From the NCBI GenBank assembly GCA_014860455.1, contig JACZJQ010000191.1, positions 1 through 60,457 of the forward strand: DNA of 60,457 nucleotides, read 5' to 3'. Within the stretch, counting starts at the first letter, position 1. Each line of letters opens with the position of its first letter. Under the pieces are notes generated by a model that was not told where the DNA came from, made no database searches, and saw only the letters and a program-made list of their open reading frames with translations. This DNA is from Bryobacteraceae bacterium (GTDB taxonomy: Bacteria > Acidobacteriota > Terriglobia > Bryobacterales > Bryobacteraceae). Shown piece by piece: positions 1 to 16,429 of the stretch. The position numbers were made by a program, and so were the translations under genes.

Positions 1-141
1 GAGATGGTGATGCCGGGCGACAACGTGACGGTGAGTGTAGAGCTGATCACGCCGGTGGCCATGGATAAGGGCCTGCGGTTTGCGATCCGTGAGGGCGGCC
101 GCACGGTGGGCGCCGGCACGGTGAGCGAGGTTATCGAGTAG
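1..141 (+). CDS. tuf: Elongation factor Tu, C-terminal end (partial)
   Basis: This is the last 46 codons and the TAG stop of a gene whose 5' end lies outside the window. The peptide reads [20 protein letters not shown] and continues to [20 protein letters not shown], the conserved final beta-barrel domain of EF-Tu, the GTPase that delivers aminoacyl-tRNA to the ribosome. The '[13 protein letters not shown]' block is near-invariant in bacterial EF-Tu, so the call is firm even from this fragment. It is followed by a tRNA-Trp gene, secE and nusG, the common bacterial tufB-tRNA-secE-nusG arrangement. Confidence 0.97.
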   Translation, partial: EMVMPGDNVTVSVELITPVAMDKGLRFAIREGGRTVGAGTVSEVIE

Positions 142-265
142 CCGAGGCAGAGAAGACGATCCCGGACGGGCGGCGAGAGACCAGCGAAGCTGGGGGAAGG
201 CTGCCCGGATCGGGGTAGAATGAAGAGACGAGAGAGAAGGCCGATAGAGAGAGTCTTTAAGAAAT

Positions 266-339
266 AGGGGCTTAGGTTAACGGTAGACCGGCGGTCTCCA
301 AAACCGCGAGTGGGGGTTCGATTCCCTCAGCCCCTGCCA
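266..339 (+). tRNA. trpT: tRNA-Trp (anticodon CCA)
   Basis: The cloverleaf folds by eye. Acceptor strands AGGGGCT (266-272) and AGCCCCT (329-335) pair perfectly. The anticodon stem is GCGGT/ACCGC (291-295/303-307) around loop CTCCAAA, putting CCA at 298-300. The T-arm holds GGTTCGATTCC. A discriminator G (336) precedes an encoded CCA (337-339). It lies between tuf and secE, as in many bacteria. Confidence 0.96.
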
Positions 340-366
340 CCCGAAGCGGATCTCACTGGAATTCCC

Positions 367-627
367 ATGGCAGCACAAACAACGGCAGTAGCGGCAAACG
401 GCGGCGCGGGCAAGAAGGCTCTTTCGCTGGTGAACCGGGTCCGCGACTACATCGACGATCTGAAGACGGAGATGAAACATGTGACGTGGCCGGCGAAGAA
501 GCAGGTGCAGGCGACGACGGCGGTGGTGATCATTGCCGTATTCATGTTTGCGGCCTATTTCGCGGCTGTGGATCTGCTGCTGGGGCGCGCGATCAACACG
601 ATCTTCGACTCTCTGGCGAAGCGTTAA
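367..627 (+). CDS. secE: Preprotein translocase subunit SecE
   Basis: An 86-residue protein with the SecE core: the amphipathic segment 'LKTEMKHVTWPAKKQVQATT' followed by one hydrophobic helix (about residues 51-72) near the C-terminus. SecE clamps SecY in the SecYEG channel of the inner membrane. The VTWP motif is diagnostic. An upstream in-frame start at 310 would lie inside the tRNA-Trp gene, so the ATG at 367 is preferred. It lies 27 bases after the tRNA and 63 bases before nusG. The N-terminal roughly 25 residues (Ala/Gly-rich) are a non-conserved extension. Confidence 0.95.
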   Translation: MAAQTTAVAANGGAGKKALSLVNRVRDYIDDLKTEMKHVTWPAKKQVQATTAVVIIAVFMFAAYFAAVDLLLGRAINTIFDSLAKR

Positions 628-690
628 GCAGGAAGACGCGGACAGAGAGCAACGAGCCCAACAATGCCAATCGAGGCGGGCGGAGCAAAT

Positions 691-1530
691 ATGTCGGAAC
701 AGGAATTCGAAAATCCCGGCGGCGAGCAGACGGACGGCACCGAAGAGACGTCCATGACGCCGGAAGAATCATTTCCGGCGGAGATCGTATCGGAAGAGGT
801 TTCCAGCGCCGAAGCTGTGGTGCAGGAGCCGGAGGAGCCGGCTGTGCCGGAAGAACCGGCTGCGCTGGACGAGCCTGCTCTGGTGGAAGAGACAGCCGTG
901 GCGGAAGAGGCAGCGACGGTGGAGGAGCCGGCAGTGAGCGTTGAGCCGGCAGTTCCGGATGCGGCTCCGCAGGCAGCGGGCCCGGAGATTCACCGTGCGG
1001 GGATGAACTGGTACATCATCCACACCTATTCGGGTTTCGAGAACAAGGTGGCAGAAAGCCTGAAAGCGCGTTCGGAGGCTTACGCCTTAAGCGACCGTGT
1101 GGGGCAGGTGCTGATTCCAGTGGAAGAGGTTATCGAGCTGCGAAACGGCAAGAAGGTGACCTCGAAGCGGATGCTGTATCCGGGCTACGTGATGGTGCAG
1201 GTGGCGATGGATGATGAGATCTGGCACCACATCAAGAACACGCCACGGGTGACGGGCTTTGTGGGCGGCGGTAACACGCCGGTGCCGTTGAGTGACGCCG
1301 AGGTGGACAACATCTTCAACCGTCAGGCGAGCGCGGCGGAGAGGCCGCGGCCGAAGCTGACGTTTGAAAAGAACGAGACAGTGAGGATCGTAGACGGTCC
1401 GTTCACGAATTTCCAGGGCAAGGTGGATGACATCAACAGCGATCGCAACACGCTGCGAGTGCTGGTGACCATTTTTGGCCGCGCGACACCTGTGGAACTG
1501 GAGTTCCTGCAGGTGGAGAAGATCAACTAG
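691..1530 (+). CDS. nusG: Transcription termination/antitermination factor NusG with long acidic N-terminal extension
   Basis: Residues 105-279 are a normal NusG: an NGN domain starting [20 protein letters not shown], containing the [12 protein letters not shown] and TPRVTGFVG motifs, then a KOW domain ([19 protein letters not shown]). NusG binds RNA polymerase and Rho or S10. Residues 1-104 are an extension made almost entirely of Glu, Ala, Pro and Val (repeated EEPA units), about as long as the NGN domain. The ATG at 691 is chosen because GGAG lies just upstream (682-685); a start at 664 is also open. It sits between secE and rplK. Confidence 0.95.
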   Translation: MSEQEFENPGGEQTDGTEETSMTPEESFPAEIVSEEVSSAEAVVQEPEEPAVPEEPAALDEPALVEETAVAEEAATVEEPAVSVEPAVPDAAPQAAGPEIHRAGMNWYIIHTYSGFENKVAESLKARSEAYALSDRVGQVLIPVEEVIELRNGKKVTSKRMLYPGYVMVQVAMDDEIWHHIKNTPRVTGFVGGGNTPVPLSDAEVDNIFNRQASAAERPRPKLTFEKNETVRIVDGPFTNFQGKVDDINSDRNTLRVLVTIFGRATPVELEFLQVEKIN

Positions 1531-1572
1531 CCGAGCGGCAAGGCGAGCGAGTTTCAAAGAGGATAGAGAGTT

Positions 1573-2004
1573 ATGGCGAAGAAAGTTCAGGCGATGGTGA
1601 AGTTGCAGATTCCGGCGGGCAAGGCGACACCGGCGCCGCCGGTGGGCACGGCGTTGGGTCCGCAGGGCGTCAACATTATGGAGTTCTGCAAGGCCTACAA
1701 TGCAAAGACGTCTGCCAAGGAGTTGGAAGGGCTGATCGTGCCGGTGGTGATCACCATTTACGCCGACCGCAGCTTCACGTTCATCACCAAGACGCCTCCG
1801 GTACCGGTGCTGGTGAAGAAGTACGTGAACCTGGCGAAGGGATCTGCCGAGCCGAACAAGAACAAGGTCGGCAGGATCACAATGGCGCAGGTGGAAGACA
1901 TCGCGAAGCAGAAGATGCCGGACCTGAACTGTTTCGATCTGGAAGCGGCGAAGCGCAATGTGATCGGCACGTGCCGGTCAATGGGCGTGGACGTGATCCA
2001 GTAA
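1573..2004 (+). CDS. rplK: 50S ribosomal protein L11
   Basis: A full-length 143-residue L11 beginning [20 protein letters not shown], with the conserved [19 protein letters not shown]-like segment in the N-terminal domain and RNA-binding C-terminal residues ending [13 protein letters not shown]11 binds the GTPase-associated centre of 23S rRNA. The start has AAAGAGGA upstream at the expected distance. It lies 42 bases after nusG in the classical nusG-rplKAJL-rpoBC order. Confidence 0.98.
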   Translation: MAKKVQAMVKLQIPAGKATPAPPVGTALGPQGVNIMEFCKAYNAKTSAKELEGLIVPVVITIYADRSFTFITKTPPVPVLVKKYVNLAKGSAEPNKNKVGRITMAQVEDIAKQKMPDLNCFDLEAAKRNVIGTCRSMGVDVIQ

Positions 2005-2049
2005 CGGCGGGAATGCTGGCAAAATGAGTGCGCCGCGCCAGAGCCGGGC

Positions 2050-2079
2050 GTGACAACGCAGGGCCGGGCGTGGTAAATT
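2050..2079 (+). promoter_or_regulatory. Candidate promoter upstream of rplA
   Basis: In the 199-base rplK-rplA gap, GTGACA (2050-2055, 5/6 to the -35 consensus) is followed after 18 bases by TAAATT (2074-2079), preceded by TG at 2071-2072 (extended -10). The same layout occurs before rpoB. Transcription from here would leave a leader of about 118 nt ahead of rplA, long enough to hold an autoregulatory L1 site, though I cannot demonstrate one. Confidence 0.4.
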
Positions 2080-2203
2080 GAAAGTTCGTTCTTTTCCAAC
2101 CTGAACTGTTGGGAGGCTTTGGGGCCTGAGGGCAGGCAAGCCGGAGCGGGTCACACCGAAACGGCGGCAGCTTGAAGGACCGGCCGTTTGGACCAGTCAC
2201 GAT

Positions 2204-2911
2204 ATGGCAAGAAAACCAGGCAAGAAGTATACAGCCGCGATCGATCAGATCGAGAAGCGGCCCTACACATTAGAGGAAGCGATTCCTCTCGTCCAGAAGA
2301 TCAAATTCACCAAGTTTGACGAGACAGTCGAGGTGCACATGCGCCTTGGCGTGGATCCGAAGCATGCCGACCAGATGGTGCGCGGGACGGTGGTGTTGCC
2401 CAATGGATTGGGCAAGACCAAGCGCGTGCTGGTGATTGCATCTGGGGACAAGATCCGCGAGGCCGAGCAGGCCGGGGCGGACTTTTTTGGCGGTGAAGAG
2501 TTGGTGTCGAAGATCCAGCAGGAAGGCTGGCTGGACTATGACGCCGTGATTGCGACGCCGGACATGATGCGTTCGATGTCGAAGCTGGGCAAGATCCTTG
2601 GACCGCGCGGGCTGATGCCGAACCCGAAGACGGGCACGGTGACGCAGGACGTCACCAAGGCCGTGGAAGAGGTAAAGGCGGGCAAGGTTGAGTTTCGAGT
2701 GGACAAGACGGGCGTGATTCACGCGCCGGTGGGCAAGGTAAGTTTTGGCGGCGAGAAGCTGCTGGAGAACGCCAGCACCTTGATCCAGGCAGTGCTGAAG
2801 GCGAAGCCGGCGGCAGCGAAGGGCAAGTATGTGAAGAGCGCGACGGTGTGTTCGACGATGGGGCCGGGCGTGGCCCTGGATGTGACGTCCTTCAATGCGC
2901 GGACGGCATAG
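2204..2911 (+). CDS. rplA: 50S ribosomal protein L1
   Basis: A 235-residue L1. Recognisable blocks are [56 protein letters not shown] and the closing [12 protein letters not shown]1 binds the mobile L1 stalk of 23S rRNA and in many bacteria represses its own operon. Length is typical for the family. It has an unusually long 199-base upstream gap for this gene order, while the gap to rplJ is only 30 bases. Confidence 0.98.
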   Translation: MARKPGKKYTAAIDQIEKRPYTLEEAIPLVQKIKFTKFDETVEVHMRLGVDPKHADQMVRGTVVLPNGLGKTKRVLVIASGDKIREAEQAGADFFGGEELVSKIQQEGWLDYDAVIATPDMMRSMSKLGKILGPRGLMPNPKTGTVTQDVTKAVEEVKAGKVEFRVDKTGVIHAPVGKVSFGGEKLLENASTLIQAVLKAKPAAAKGKYVKSATVCSTMGPGVALDVTSFNARTA

Positions 2912-2941
2912 TCCGAGGCGAGGGAGGCTCAACGGAAGACG

Positions 2942-3496
2942 ATGAAGAACAAGAAGCAAAAACAGGCGGAATTCGAAGCGCTGCGCAAGGCACTTGAGGG
3001 CGCGAGCGATTTCTTCGTCACCGGATTCAACAAAATGACGGTGAGCCAGGATTACGAACTGCGCAAAGCGGTGCGTGGGGCCGGCGGGCTGTATAAGGTG
3101 ATGAAGAACACGCTTGCCGAGAAGGCCTCGAAGGGTCTGGCGGGCGAGGATGTGCTGACAGGGTTGAAGGGGATGTCGGCGCTGGCATACACTTCCGGCG
3201 ACCCGGTGGCGTTGGCGAAGGCATTGAGCGCCTACGCGAAGGCCAATCCGGCGTTCACATTCAAGTCTGGCCTGGTAGAGGGCCGCGTGGTCAATCTGGG
3301 TGAAATCCAGGAATTGGCCAGTCTTCCTTCGAAGGAAGAGATTTACTCAAAGCTGCTGTACCTGCTGAATGCGCCGGCGCAGCGGTTGGTGACGGTCATG
3401 AATGGCGTGGGCCGCAACCTGGCGGTGGTCGTCGATCAGGGCGTCAAGGAAAACAAGTTTCCTCCAAGCGAGGGAGGCCCAGCGGTTTCTGCATAA
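2942..3496 (+). CDS. rplJ: 50S ribosomal protein L10
   Basis: A 184-residue L10, the base of the ribosomal stalk that anchors L7/L12 dimers. The N-terminal rRNA-binding domain includes 'YELRKAVRGAGGLYKVMKNT' and 'GEIQELASLPSKEEIYSKLL', and the C-terminal helix carries the L7/L12-binding tail. The short 30-base spacer after rplA leaves no room for a separate L10 leader of the enterobacterial kind. It is followed by rplL after 45 bases. Confidence 0.97.
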   Translation: MKNKKQKQAEFEALRKALEGASDFFVTGFNKMTVSQDYELRKAVRGAGGLYKVMKNTLAEKASKGLAGEDVLTGLKGMSALAYTSGDPVALAKALSAYAKANPAFTFKSGLVEGRVVNLGEIQELASLPSKEEIYSKLLYLLNAPAQRLVTVMNGVGRNLAVVVDQGVKENKFPPSEGGPAVSA

Positions 3497-3541
3497 GGGC
3501 GGCTGGCGAAAGAGTTTAACGACACAGGGAGTTTGGAAGCA

Positions 3542-3916
3542 ATGGCTGATCTCAACGCATTGAAGGACCAGATTAAAGAACTGACGCTTCTCGAAGCCTC
3601 GCAGCTCGTGAAGATGCTGGAAGAGGAACTGGGCGTCTCGGCCGCCGCGGCTTCTGTTGCCGTGGCCGCCGCTCCGGCCGCCGCAGCGGCGGCGGTTGAA
3701 GAGAAGACCGAGTTCAACGTGATACTGACCGCCGCTGGCGCGAACAAGATCAACGTGATCAAGGTTGTTCGCGAGGTTACCAGTCTTGGGCTGAAAGAAG
3801 CCAAGGATCTGGTAGAAGCCGCACCGAAGGCGATCAAGGAAGGCGTCAACAAGGACGAAGCCGAGGCGATCAAGAAGAAGTTTGTCGACGCCGGCGCGAC
3901 TGTTGAAGTCAAGTAA
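3542..3916 (+). CDS. rplL: 50S ribosomal protein L7/L12
   Basis: A 124-residue L7/L12: an N-terminal dimerisation domain ([20 protein letters not shown]), an Ala-rich hinge with a run of Ala codons, and a C-terminal factor-binding domain ([20 protein letters not shown], then [20 protein letters not shown]). The ATG at 3542 is preferred over an in-frame TTG three codons upstream, because GGGAG/GGAAG lies at normal distance and the family starts with MADL. It is the last gene of the rplKAJL group before the rpoB leader. Confidence 0.97.
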   Translation: MADLNALKDQIKELTLLEASQLVKMLEEELGVSAAAASVAVAAAPAAAAAAVEEKTEFNVILTAAGANKINVIKVVREVTSLGLKEAKDLVEAAPKAIKEGVNKDEAEAIKKKFVDAGATVEVK

Positions 3917-3970
3917 GCCCTGGCCGGGCAAGGCCTGGCCGGAGAGCTTAAGTAACGCCGATTTGAGCGT

Positions 3971-4033
3971 AGCGGCCTGAGACCGCGCCGGAAAGAAGAA
4001 GTCCGGTGCGGTGGCGGGCCGCTATGCCCTTTT
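3971..4033 (+). terminator. Terminator/attenuator-like hairpin between rplL and rpoB
   Basis: An inner 11-bp stem ACCGCGCCGGA (3982-3992) / TCCGGTGCGGT (4002-4012), with one G-U pair and a 9-base loop, lies within an outer 7-bp stem AGCGGCC (3971-3977) / GGCCGCT (4017-4023). TTTT follows at 4030-4033. A partial terminator at this place in E. coli separates ribosomal-protein from polymerase expression; the same role is inferred here. Confidence 0.6.
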
Positions 4034-4044
4034 GTCGTAGTCAT

Positions 4045-4074
4045 TTGACGTATTGTTGTTTCTTTTGTTAGACT
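4045..4074 (+). promoter_or_regulatory. Candidate rpoBC promoter
   Basis: TTGACG (4045-4050) and TAGACT (4069-4074) are 18 bases apart, and TG at 4066-4067 gives an extended -10. It follows the hairpin directly and would start transcription near 4081, giving rpoB a leader of about 300 nt. It is one of the clearest sigma70-type promoters in the window. Confidence 0.6.
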
Positions 4075-4384
4075 GACAGCTGGTAAGAAGCCAGCGGCAG
4101 GCAATTGGAGCGCCGGCGTGAGTGCCGGGACGAAACGAGGCACTTGGCAAAAGGAGAGTTGGAGGCAGGGGAGGCAACTGCGGCCAGCTCGTGGCAGACG
4201 GCGTAGAGTCGGGACCGTAAATTTCTCCGCCCTTGGTGACAGACAAACCTGCGCCGGGCACCCCGAGACGTGACAAGAAGGCAGCCCCCGCGATGCGCGT
4301 TGACGCGCCGGGCGGCAATTGAACCCGTCGAGCAGGCGTCGAGGCGCGCCCGATCCGGGTGAATTGGCAAAACAGGAGTGGAGA

Positions 4385-8749
<4,365 letters not shown>

Positions 8750-8775
8750 GAGACCGGAAAGGACAGGAGGCGACG

Positions 8776-13008
<4,233 letters not shown>

Positions 13009-13036
13009 TCCTCCAGCCAAGACAAAATCGAGAAGC

Positions 13037-13080
13037 AAAGCCCCGGCGCGATCCAGAACGGATCGGGACCGGGGCTTTTC
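13037..13080 (+). terminator. Bidirectional terminator after rpoC
   Basis: Stem AAAGCCCCGG (13037-13046) pairs with CCGGGGCTTT (13069-13078), extended by an inner stem CGATCC/GGATCG (13049-13054/13060-13065), and ends in TTTT (13076-13079). It ends the rpoBC transcript and also faces the 3' end of the minus-strand gene at 13104. Confidence 0.9.
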
Positions 13081-13103
13081 CTTGGTATAGGCCGCTGCCG
13101 GGA

Positions 13104-13757
13104 TCAGCGGCGGATGAGAACCTCCTGGAGGCTGTCGCGGGTCATGTAGAACTTCACGCCTGAGAACCCGGAAAACAGCTTTTCGATGGCTCTGGCGTTA
13201 AACGGTTCCGCGGGCCGGGCGGGCGGCTTCGGGGTGGCCTTAATCGCGCCGTCCGGGCCGGCTCTGCACGCCAGGGGGGCGGTGGAACTGAGGTGCTCCG
13301 GATGGAAGAGCGCCAGCAGCAGTGCGCCCGGCGCCATGAGACGTTTCAGCCTGGTGACAAGAGCGGCGGCGGCGGCGGGGAACAGGAACTGGAGGCGGTC
13401 CCAGACCAGTACAGCACCCAGGGCGCCATTAGAAAACGGGAGGCACTCCCGGAGGAAGGCCTCGATCTTCTCCGCCGCGGCTTCGCCGCGCAGCCGTTCT
13501 TCAGGAGTGAAGAACGCCTCGTAGCCGAGGACGATTTCCTGTGCGTAGAGCCGGTTCCCGTAGCCTGTGACGAAGTCCAGGTTCTGCTGATTCAGGCCGC
13601 CCAGGTCGAGCACCTGCATGGCTGGTCCTGTTTCGAAGTGTTTGGCGAGGCTCACCAGCGCATGGCTCCGCCTGAGGCCGTCCTGATCGTGCAGCCCCGC
13701 AGACCCGCCAGGGCTGTAAGCGGCCGGACCAAAGGCTCCGGCCCTGCCCTTGTTCAT
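13104..13757 (-). CDS. Class I SAM-dependent methyltransferase-like protein
   Basis: A 217-residue soluble protein. 'AMQVLDLGGLNQQNLDFVTG' resembles motif I of Rossmann-type methyltransferases (VLDLGxG), followed by an acidic strand and 'GALGAVLVWDRLQFLFP', which fits the motif IV region. The glycine loop is atypical (GGLNQQN), so activity is uncertain. Its ATG overlaps the bactofilin stop by four bases (ATGA), implying translational coupling on the minus strand. The substrate is unknown. It could instead be a degenerate member with a structural role linked to the bactofilin. Confidence 0.6.
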   Translation of the reverse strand: MNKGRAGAFGPAAYSPGGSAGLHDQDGLRRSHALVSLAKHFETGPAMQVLDLGGLNQQNLDFVTGYGNRLYAQEIVLGYEAFFTPEERLRGEAAAEKIEAFLRECLPFSNGALGAVLVWDRLQFLFPAAAAALVTRLKRLMAPGALLLALFHPEHLSSTAPLACRAGPDGAIKATPKPPARPAEPFNARAIEKLFSGFSGVKFYMTRDSLQEVLIRR

Positions 13758-14287
13758 CCCTTGCGGCTCTCCGGCGCAGGAGGCAAGATGATGGGTTCGA
13801 CGGGCGCGGCCGCGGGAGGCGCTGCCGGCCTCGGTGGCTTGGGAGGATCGACGCGGATGGTCTCGACGTTGCCCTTGAAGTAAGCCTCGTCCTCGATCAC
13901 CGGGCGACAGGCCTTCAGGTCGCCGATGACCTTGGCGTTCTTGCGGATCTCGACCCGTTCGGAGGCCTCCATATTGCCCTGGACCACGCCGTAGATGACG
14001 ATTTCACGGGCGCGGATCTTGCCCTCGATATGACCCCCCTGTCCGACGGTGAGGCGATTCTCGGGGAGGTCGACGTCCCCTTCGAGGCGGCCGTCGACCA
14101 GTAGGTCTTCCTTGCCGCTGACGGACCCTTTGACGAGGATGGTCTTGCCGATGACGGCGGCGGCTCTTGTGGTAGCCTCATCCACGCGGCGCGTGGGGTA
14201 GCTTGAGGTCGGGATGGCTTCCTTCACGGGTTCTGGCGGCGCCTGCCTCGCCTGGGTCTCTTCTTCTCTTCTGCTGCGGTTCCACAT
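13754..14287 (-). CDS. Bactofilin (polymer-forming cytoskeletal protein)
   Basis: A 177-residue protein with the bactofilin (DUF583) right-handed beta-helix in the middle: about residues 42-145 contain 'IGKTILVKGSVSGKEDLLVD', 'GRLEGDVDLPENRLTVGQGG', 'HIEGKIRAREIVIYGVVQGN' and 'AKVIGDLKACRPVIEDEAYF'. The N-terminal tail is charged and the C-terminal tail is Pro/Ala-rich, as usual in the family. Bactofilins polymerise without nucleotide at the membrane and organise cell shape or polar structures. It is the first gene of a two-gene minus-strand unit with the methyltransferase-like gene. Confidence 0.88.
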   Translation of the reverse strand: MWNRSRREEETQARQAPPEPVKEAIPTSSYPTRRVDEATTRAAAVIGKTILVKGSVSGKEDLLVDGRLEGDVDLPENRLTVGQGGHIEGKIRAREIVIYGVVQGNMEASERVEIRKNAKVIGDLKACRPVIEDEAYFKGNVETIRVDPPKPPRPAAPPAAAPVEPIILPPAPESRKG

Positions 14288-14463
14288 CTTGGTTATTCCT
14301 CTCGTTATGAAGTCTCAACGCCGGGGAACCCGGGACGGCCGCAGGGACGCTCGCGCCGATCTTTCCGATCAAGCGCGGCGAGACCGGATCGCCGGGCACA
14401 CCGCACCCTGAACCCAACCTCTATTGCATCCTATCGTACCAAGTCGCCGGAGGATACGGATCG

Positions 14464-15132
14464 ATGGGGGCAGCAGTTCTACGACTGTTCCACAGGACGG
14501 ACCCTGCCGTAACCTTTTATAATCAGGGCGTGCCCAAGTCAAAAGACCTGGAAGCGAAACTCGCTACGATCGAGAAGCAGATCGGCGTCTTCCAGCGCAT
14601 ATCGAGGTTGATGGTCAGAGAGCTGAGCCTGGCGGATACGCTGCAGTCGATCGTCAATCTGGTGAGCCAGTTCACTGAATGCGACTCGACGCTGCTGTAT
14701 CTGATCGACAGCGACGAGCTTGTGCTGTGCGCATCGTCGAACCCGAACGCGTCGCAGATCGGGCGGGTGCGGCTGAAACTGGAGGAGGGGCTCACAGGGT
14801 GGGTGGCTCGCGAGCGCAAGATGCTGGCGATCACGGCCGAGGCTTATAAAGACCCGCGGTTCCGGAAGTTTTCGGACTTGCAGGAAGACAACTGCGAGTC
14901 GTTCCTATCGGTCCCGGTGATCGCGCGGAACAGGGTGATCGGTGTGATCAATGTCCACCACCGTTCCCCGCACCGGCATACGGGCGCGGAGATGGAACTG
15001 ATGACGACGGTTGGCGAGCAGGTGGGTTGCCTGCTGGTGCTGGCGCGGATGGCATCGAGCACGATCGAGGAAGCCAACCACGTCGAACTGGTGATGGCGC
15101 ACGGCCACATCGCGCGCAAGGGCGAGGAGTAG
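14464..15132 (+). CDS. GAF-domain sensory protein
   Basis: A soluble protein of up to 222 residues with a single GAF domain (about residues 50-190): 'LADTLQSIVNLVSQFTECDS', 'GLTGWVARERKMLAITAEAY', 'SFLSVPVIARNRVIGVINVH'. GAF domains bind small ligands or tetrapyrroles; no kinase, cyclase or DNA-binding partner domain is present. The ATG at 14464 has GGAGG ten bases upstream. A GTG at 14530, just after TATAAT (14518-14523), is an alternative start that fits the conserved part better (first about 22 residues look non-conserved). The next gene begins at its stop codon. Confidence 0.75.
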   Translation: MGAAVLRLFHRTDPAVTFYNQGVPKSKDLEAKLATIEKQIGVFQRISRLMVRELSLADTLQSIVNLVSQFTECDSTLLYLIDSDELVLCASSNPNASQIGRVRLKLEEGLTGWVARERKMLAITAEAYKDPRFRKFSDLQEDNCESFLSVPVIARNRVIGVINVHHRSPHRHTGAEMELMTTVGEQVGCLLVLARMASSTIEEANHVELVMAHGHIARKGEE

Positions 15133-16353
15133 GTGGCCGTGGCGATTACTCGCAGGACGCTGCTGTCATGCGTGGGCGGGTTGCCGGCGCTGGCCCAGAC
15201 ACCGCAACCGGCGAAACCGCAGCCGCCGGCTCAGCGGACGCAGATGGCGCAAGTGCCTCCGGGCGGGCTGTTGAAACCGGGCCCGGATGCACCGGCGTTT
15301 GCACGCGGCAGATGGTCGATGGAGTACCTCTACGACAAAGAGCGGGAATCGCTGGAACTGGGGTCGCTGCACTTTTCGAGCCTGCTGAGGGGCGTCGCCA
15401 CGGCGGTGAAGTACAAGGACGGCGAGGCGAAGGACAACCTCTGCCTGCGCACCACCGACGGCGGCAAGACGTGGCAGCAGACCGGTATCGGCAGGCGGCC
15501 TTACTCGCTGTTCGTGCTGGACGAAGCCAACGCCTGGATTGTCTGCGACAACAGGTTGCTGTATTCCGACGAGGGCGGCGCGAGATGGCAGCGGCTGAAG
15601 ATCCCAGACAAGAAGATGCTGCGGGTGCACTTTCAATCGCCCACACGCGGCTGGGCCTACGGCATCGGCAACGTGTTTTACGAAACCAGTGACGGCGGCA
15701 GGACGTGGAAGCCGGTGAAGGAAAGCGTGGAGTTGAAGTTGACCAGCGAGAACACGCTTCTGAGCTGGATGGAGTTCGTTACGCCGAAGCAGGGCATGTT
15801 GTCGGGTACGTCGCGGCGGCGGATGGAGTGGAACAGTTACCTGCCGGAATGGATGGTGCCGGAGCGCTCGACGAGGCGGAGAATGCTGCCGGGCGTCGTC
15901 TTCACGATGGTGACCAACGACGGCGGCGGGACATGGAGACGGGTGACGACGTCGGCGTTCGGCGACCTGATGAAGGTGCGGATGCGAGGGATGAGGGGGG
16001 CGAGCCTGATCGCCTACGACGACGGCTTTGACTGGCCATCGGAGGTGAACGCCATGAACCTTCGAACCGGCGGCACCGAGCCGATCTTCCGCCAGCGGCA
16101 GATTCACGTCACCGACATCGCGATGGTGGGCGAGGCGGGCATTCTTCTGGCAGGGATCGAAGCGTTGGGGCGGCTGCGGATGTCGAGCCTGAGCGGGCGA
16201 GTGAAGGCGATCTACAGCCCGAACTCGAAGGACTGGTACGACATGAAGATGGACTACCGGGCCGAGGGCACTTTTGCAAGGATCGCGCGGGTGGGCGACG
16301 ATCATTTCTGGATTGCGTCAAACGCGGGCATGATCCTGAAACTGGGTGAGTGA
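15133..16353 (+). CDS. Exported Asp-box (BNR/Ycf48-like) beta-propeller protein
   Basis: A 406-residue protein with an N-terminal export signal (ITRRTLLSCVGGLPALAQ; a twin-Arg pair is present) and at least four Asp-box motifs: TTDGGKTWQQ, SDEGGARWQRL, TSDGGRTWKPV and TNDGGGTWRRV. Such repeats build the propeller of sialidases and of the Ycf48/photosystem-assembly-factor-like family; catalytic sialidase residues are not evident, so a binding or scaffold role is likely. The GTG at 15133 abuts the GAF gene stop; the GTG at 15139 has better spacing from AGGAG (15125-15129). The two genes are probably co-transcribed. Function unknown. Confidence 0.65.
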   Translation: MAVAITRRTLLSCVGGLPALAQTPQPAKPQPPAQRTQMAQVPPGGLLKPGPDAPAFARGRWSMEYLYDKERESLELGSLHFSSLLRGVATAVKYKDGEAKDNLCLRTTDGGKTWQQTGIGRRPYSLFVLDEANAWIVCDNRLLYSDEGGARWQRLKIPDKKMLRVHFQSPTRGWAYGIGNVFYETSDGGRTWKPVKESVELKLTSENTLLSWMEFVTPKQGMLSGTSRRRMEWNSYLPEWMVPERSTRRRMLPGVVFTMVTNDGGGTWRRVTTSAFGDLMKVRMRGMRGASLIAYDDGFDWPSEVNAMNLRTGGTEPIFRQRQIHVTDIAMVGEAGILLAGIEALGRLRMSSLSGRVKAIYSPNSKDWYDMKMDYRAEGTFARIARVGDDHFWIASNAGMILKLGE

Positions 16354-16429
16354 GCGGGGGCTCTCATATATCCTGGGGCGGCGGAGCGATCGGCTACACT
16401 GGAGTTGATTTTCAGGAGGCCGCTCACCG

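Larger units (their letters stand above)
3917..4384 (+). other. Non-coding rplL-rpoB leader region
   Basis: This 468-base gap has no credible gene. It holds, in order, a G+C-rich stretch, a terminator-like hairpin (3971-4033), a promoter (4045-4074), and a leader of about 300 nt ending in AGGAG (4374-4378), six bases before the rpoB ATG. Open frames crossing it have no family resemblance. Confidence 0.7.

Noticed and set aside
310-366. Upstream start for SecE at 310
   Set aside because: It lies inside the tRNA-Trp gene; the ATG at 367 suits the family.
769-1023. Minus-strand open frame in the nusG extension
   Set aside because: It arises from the repetitive GAG/GCC codons of the acidic extension; no protein features.
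4319-4384. Upstream TTG start of RpoB
   Set aside because: The ATG at 4385 has AGGAG at ideal spacing, and the extra 22 residues are not RpoB-like.
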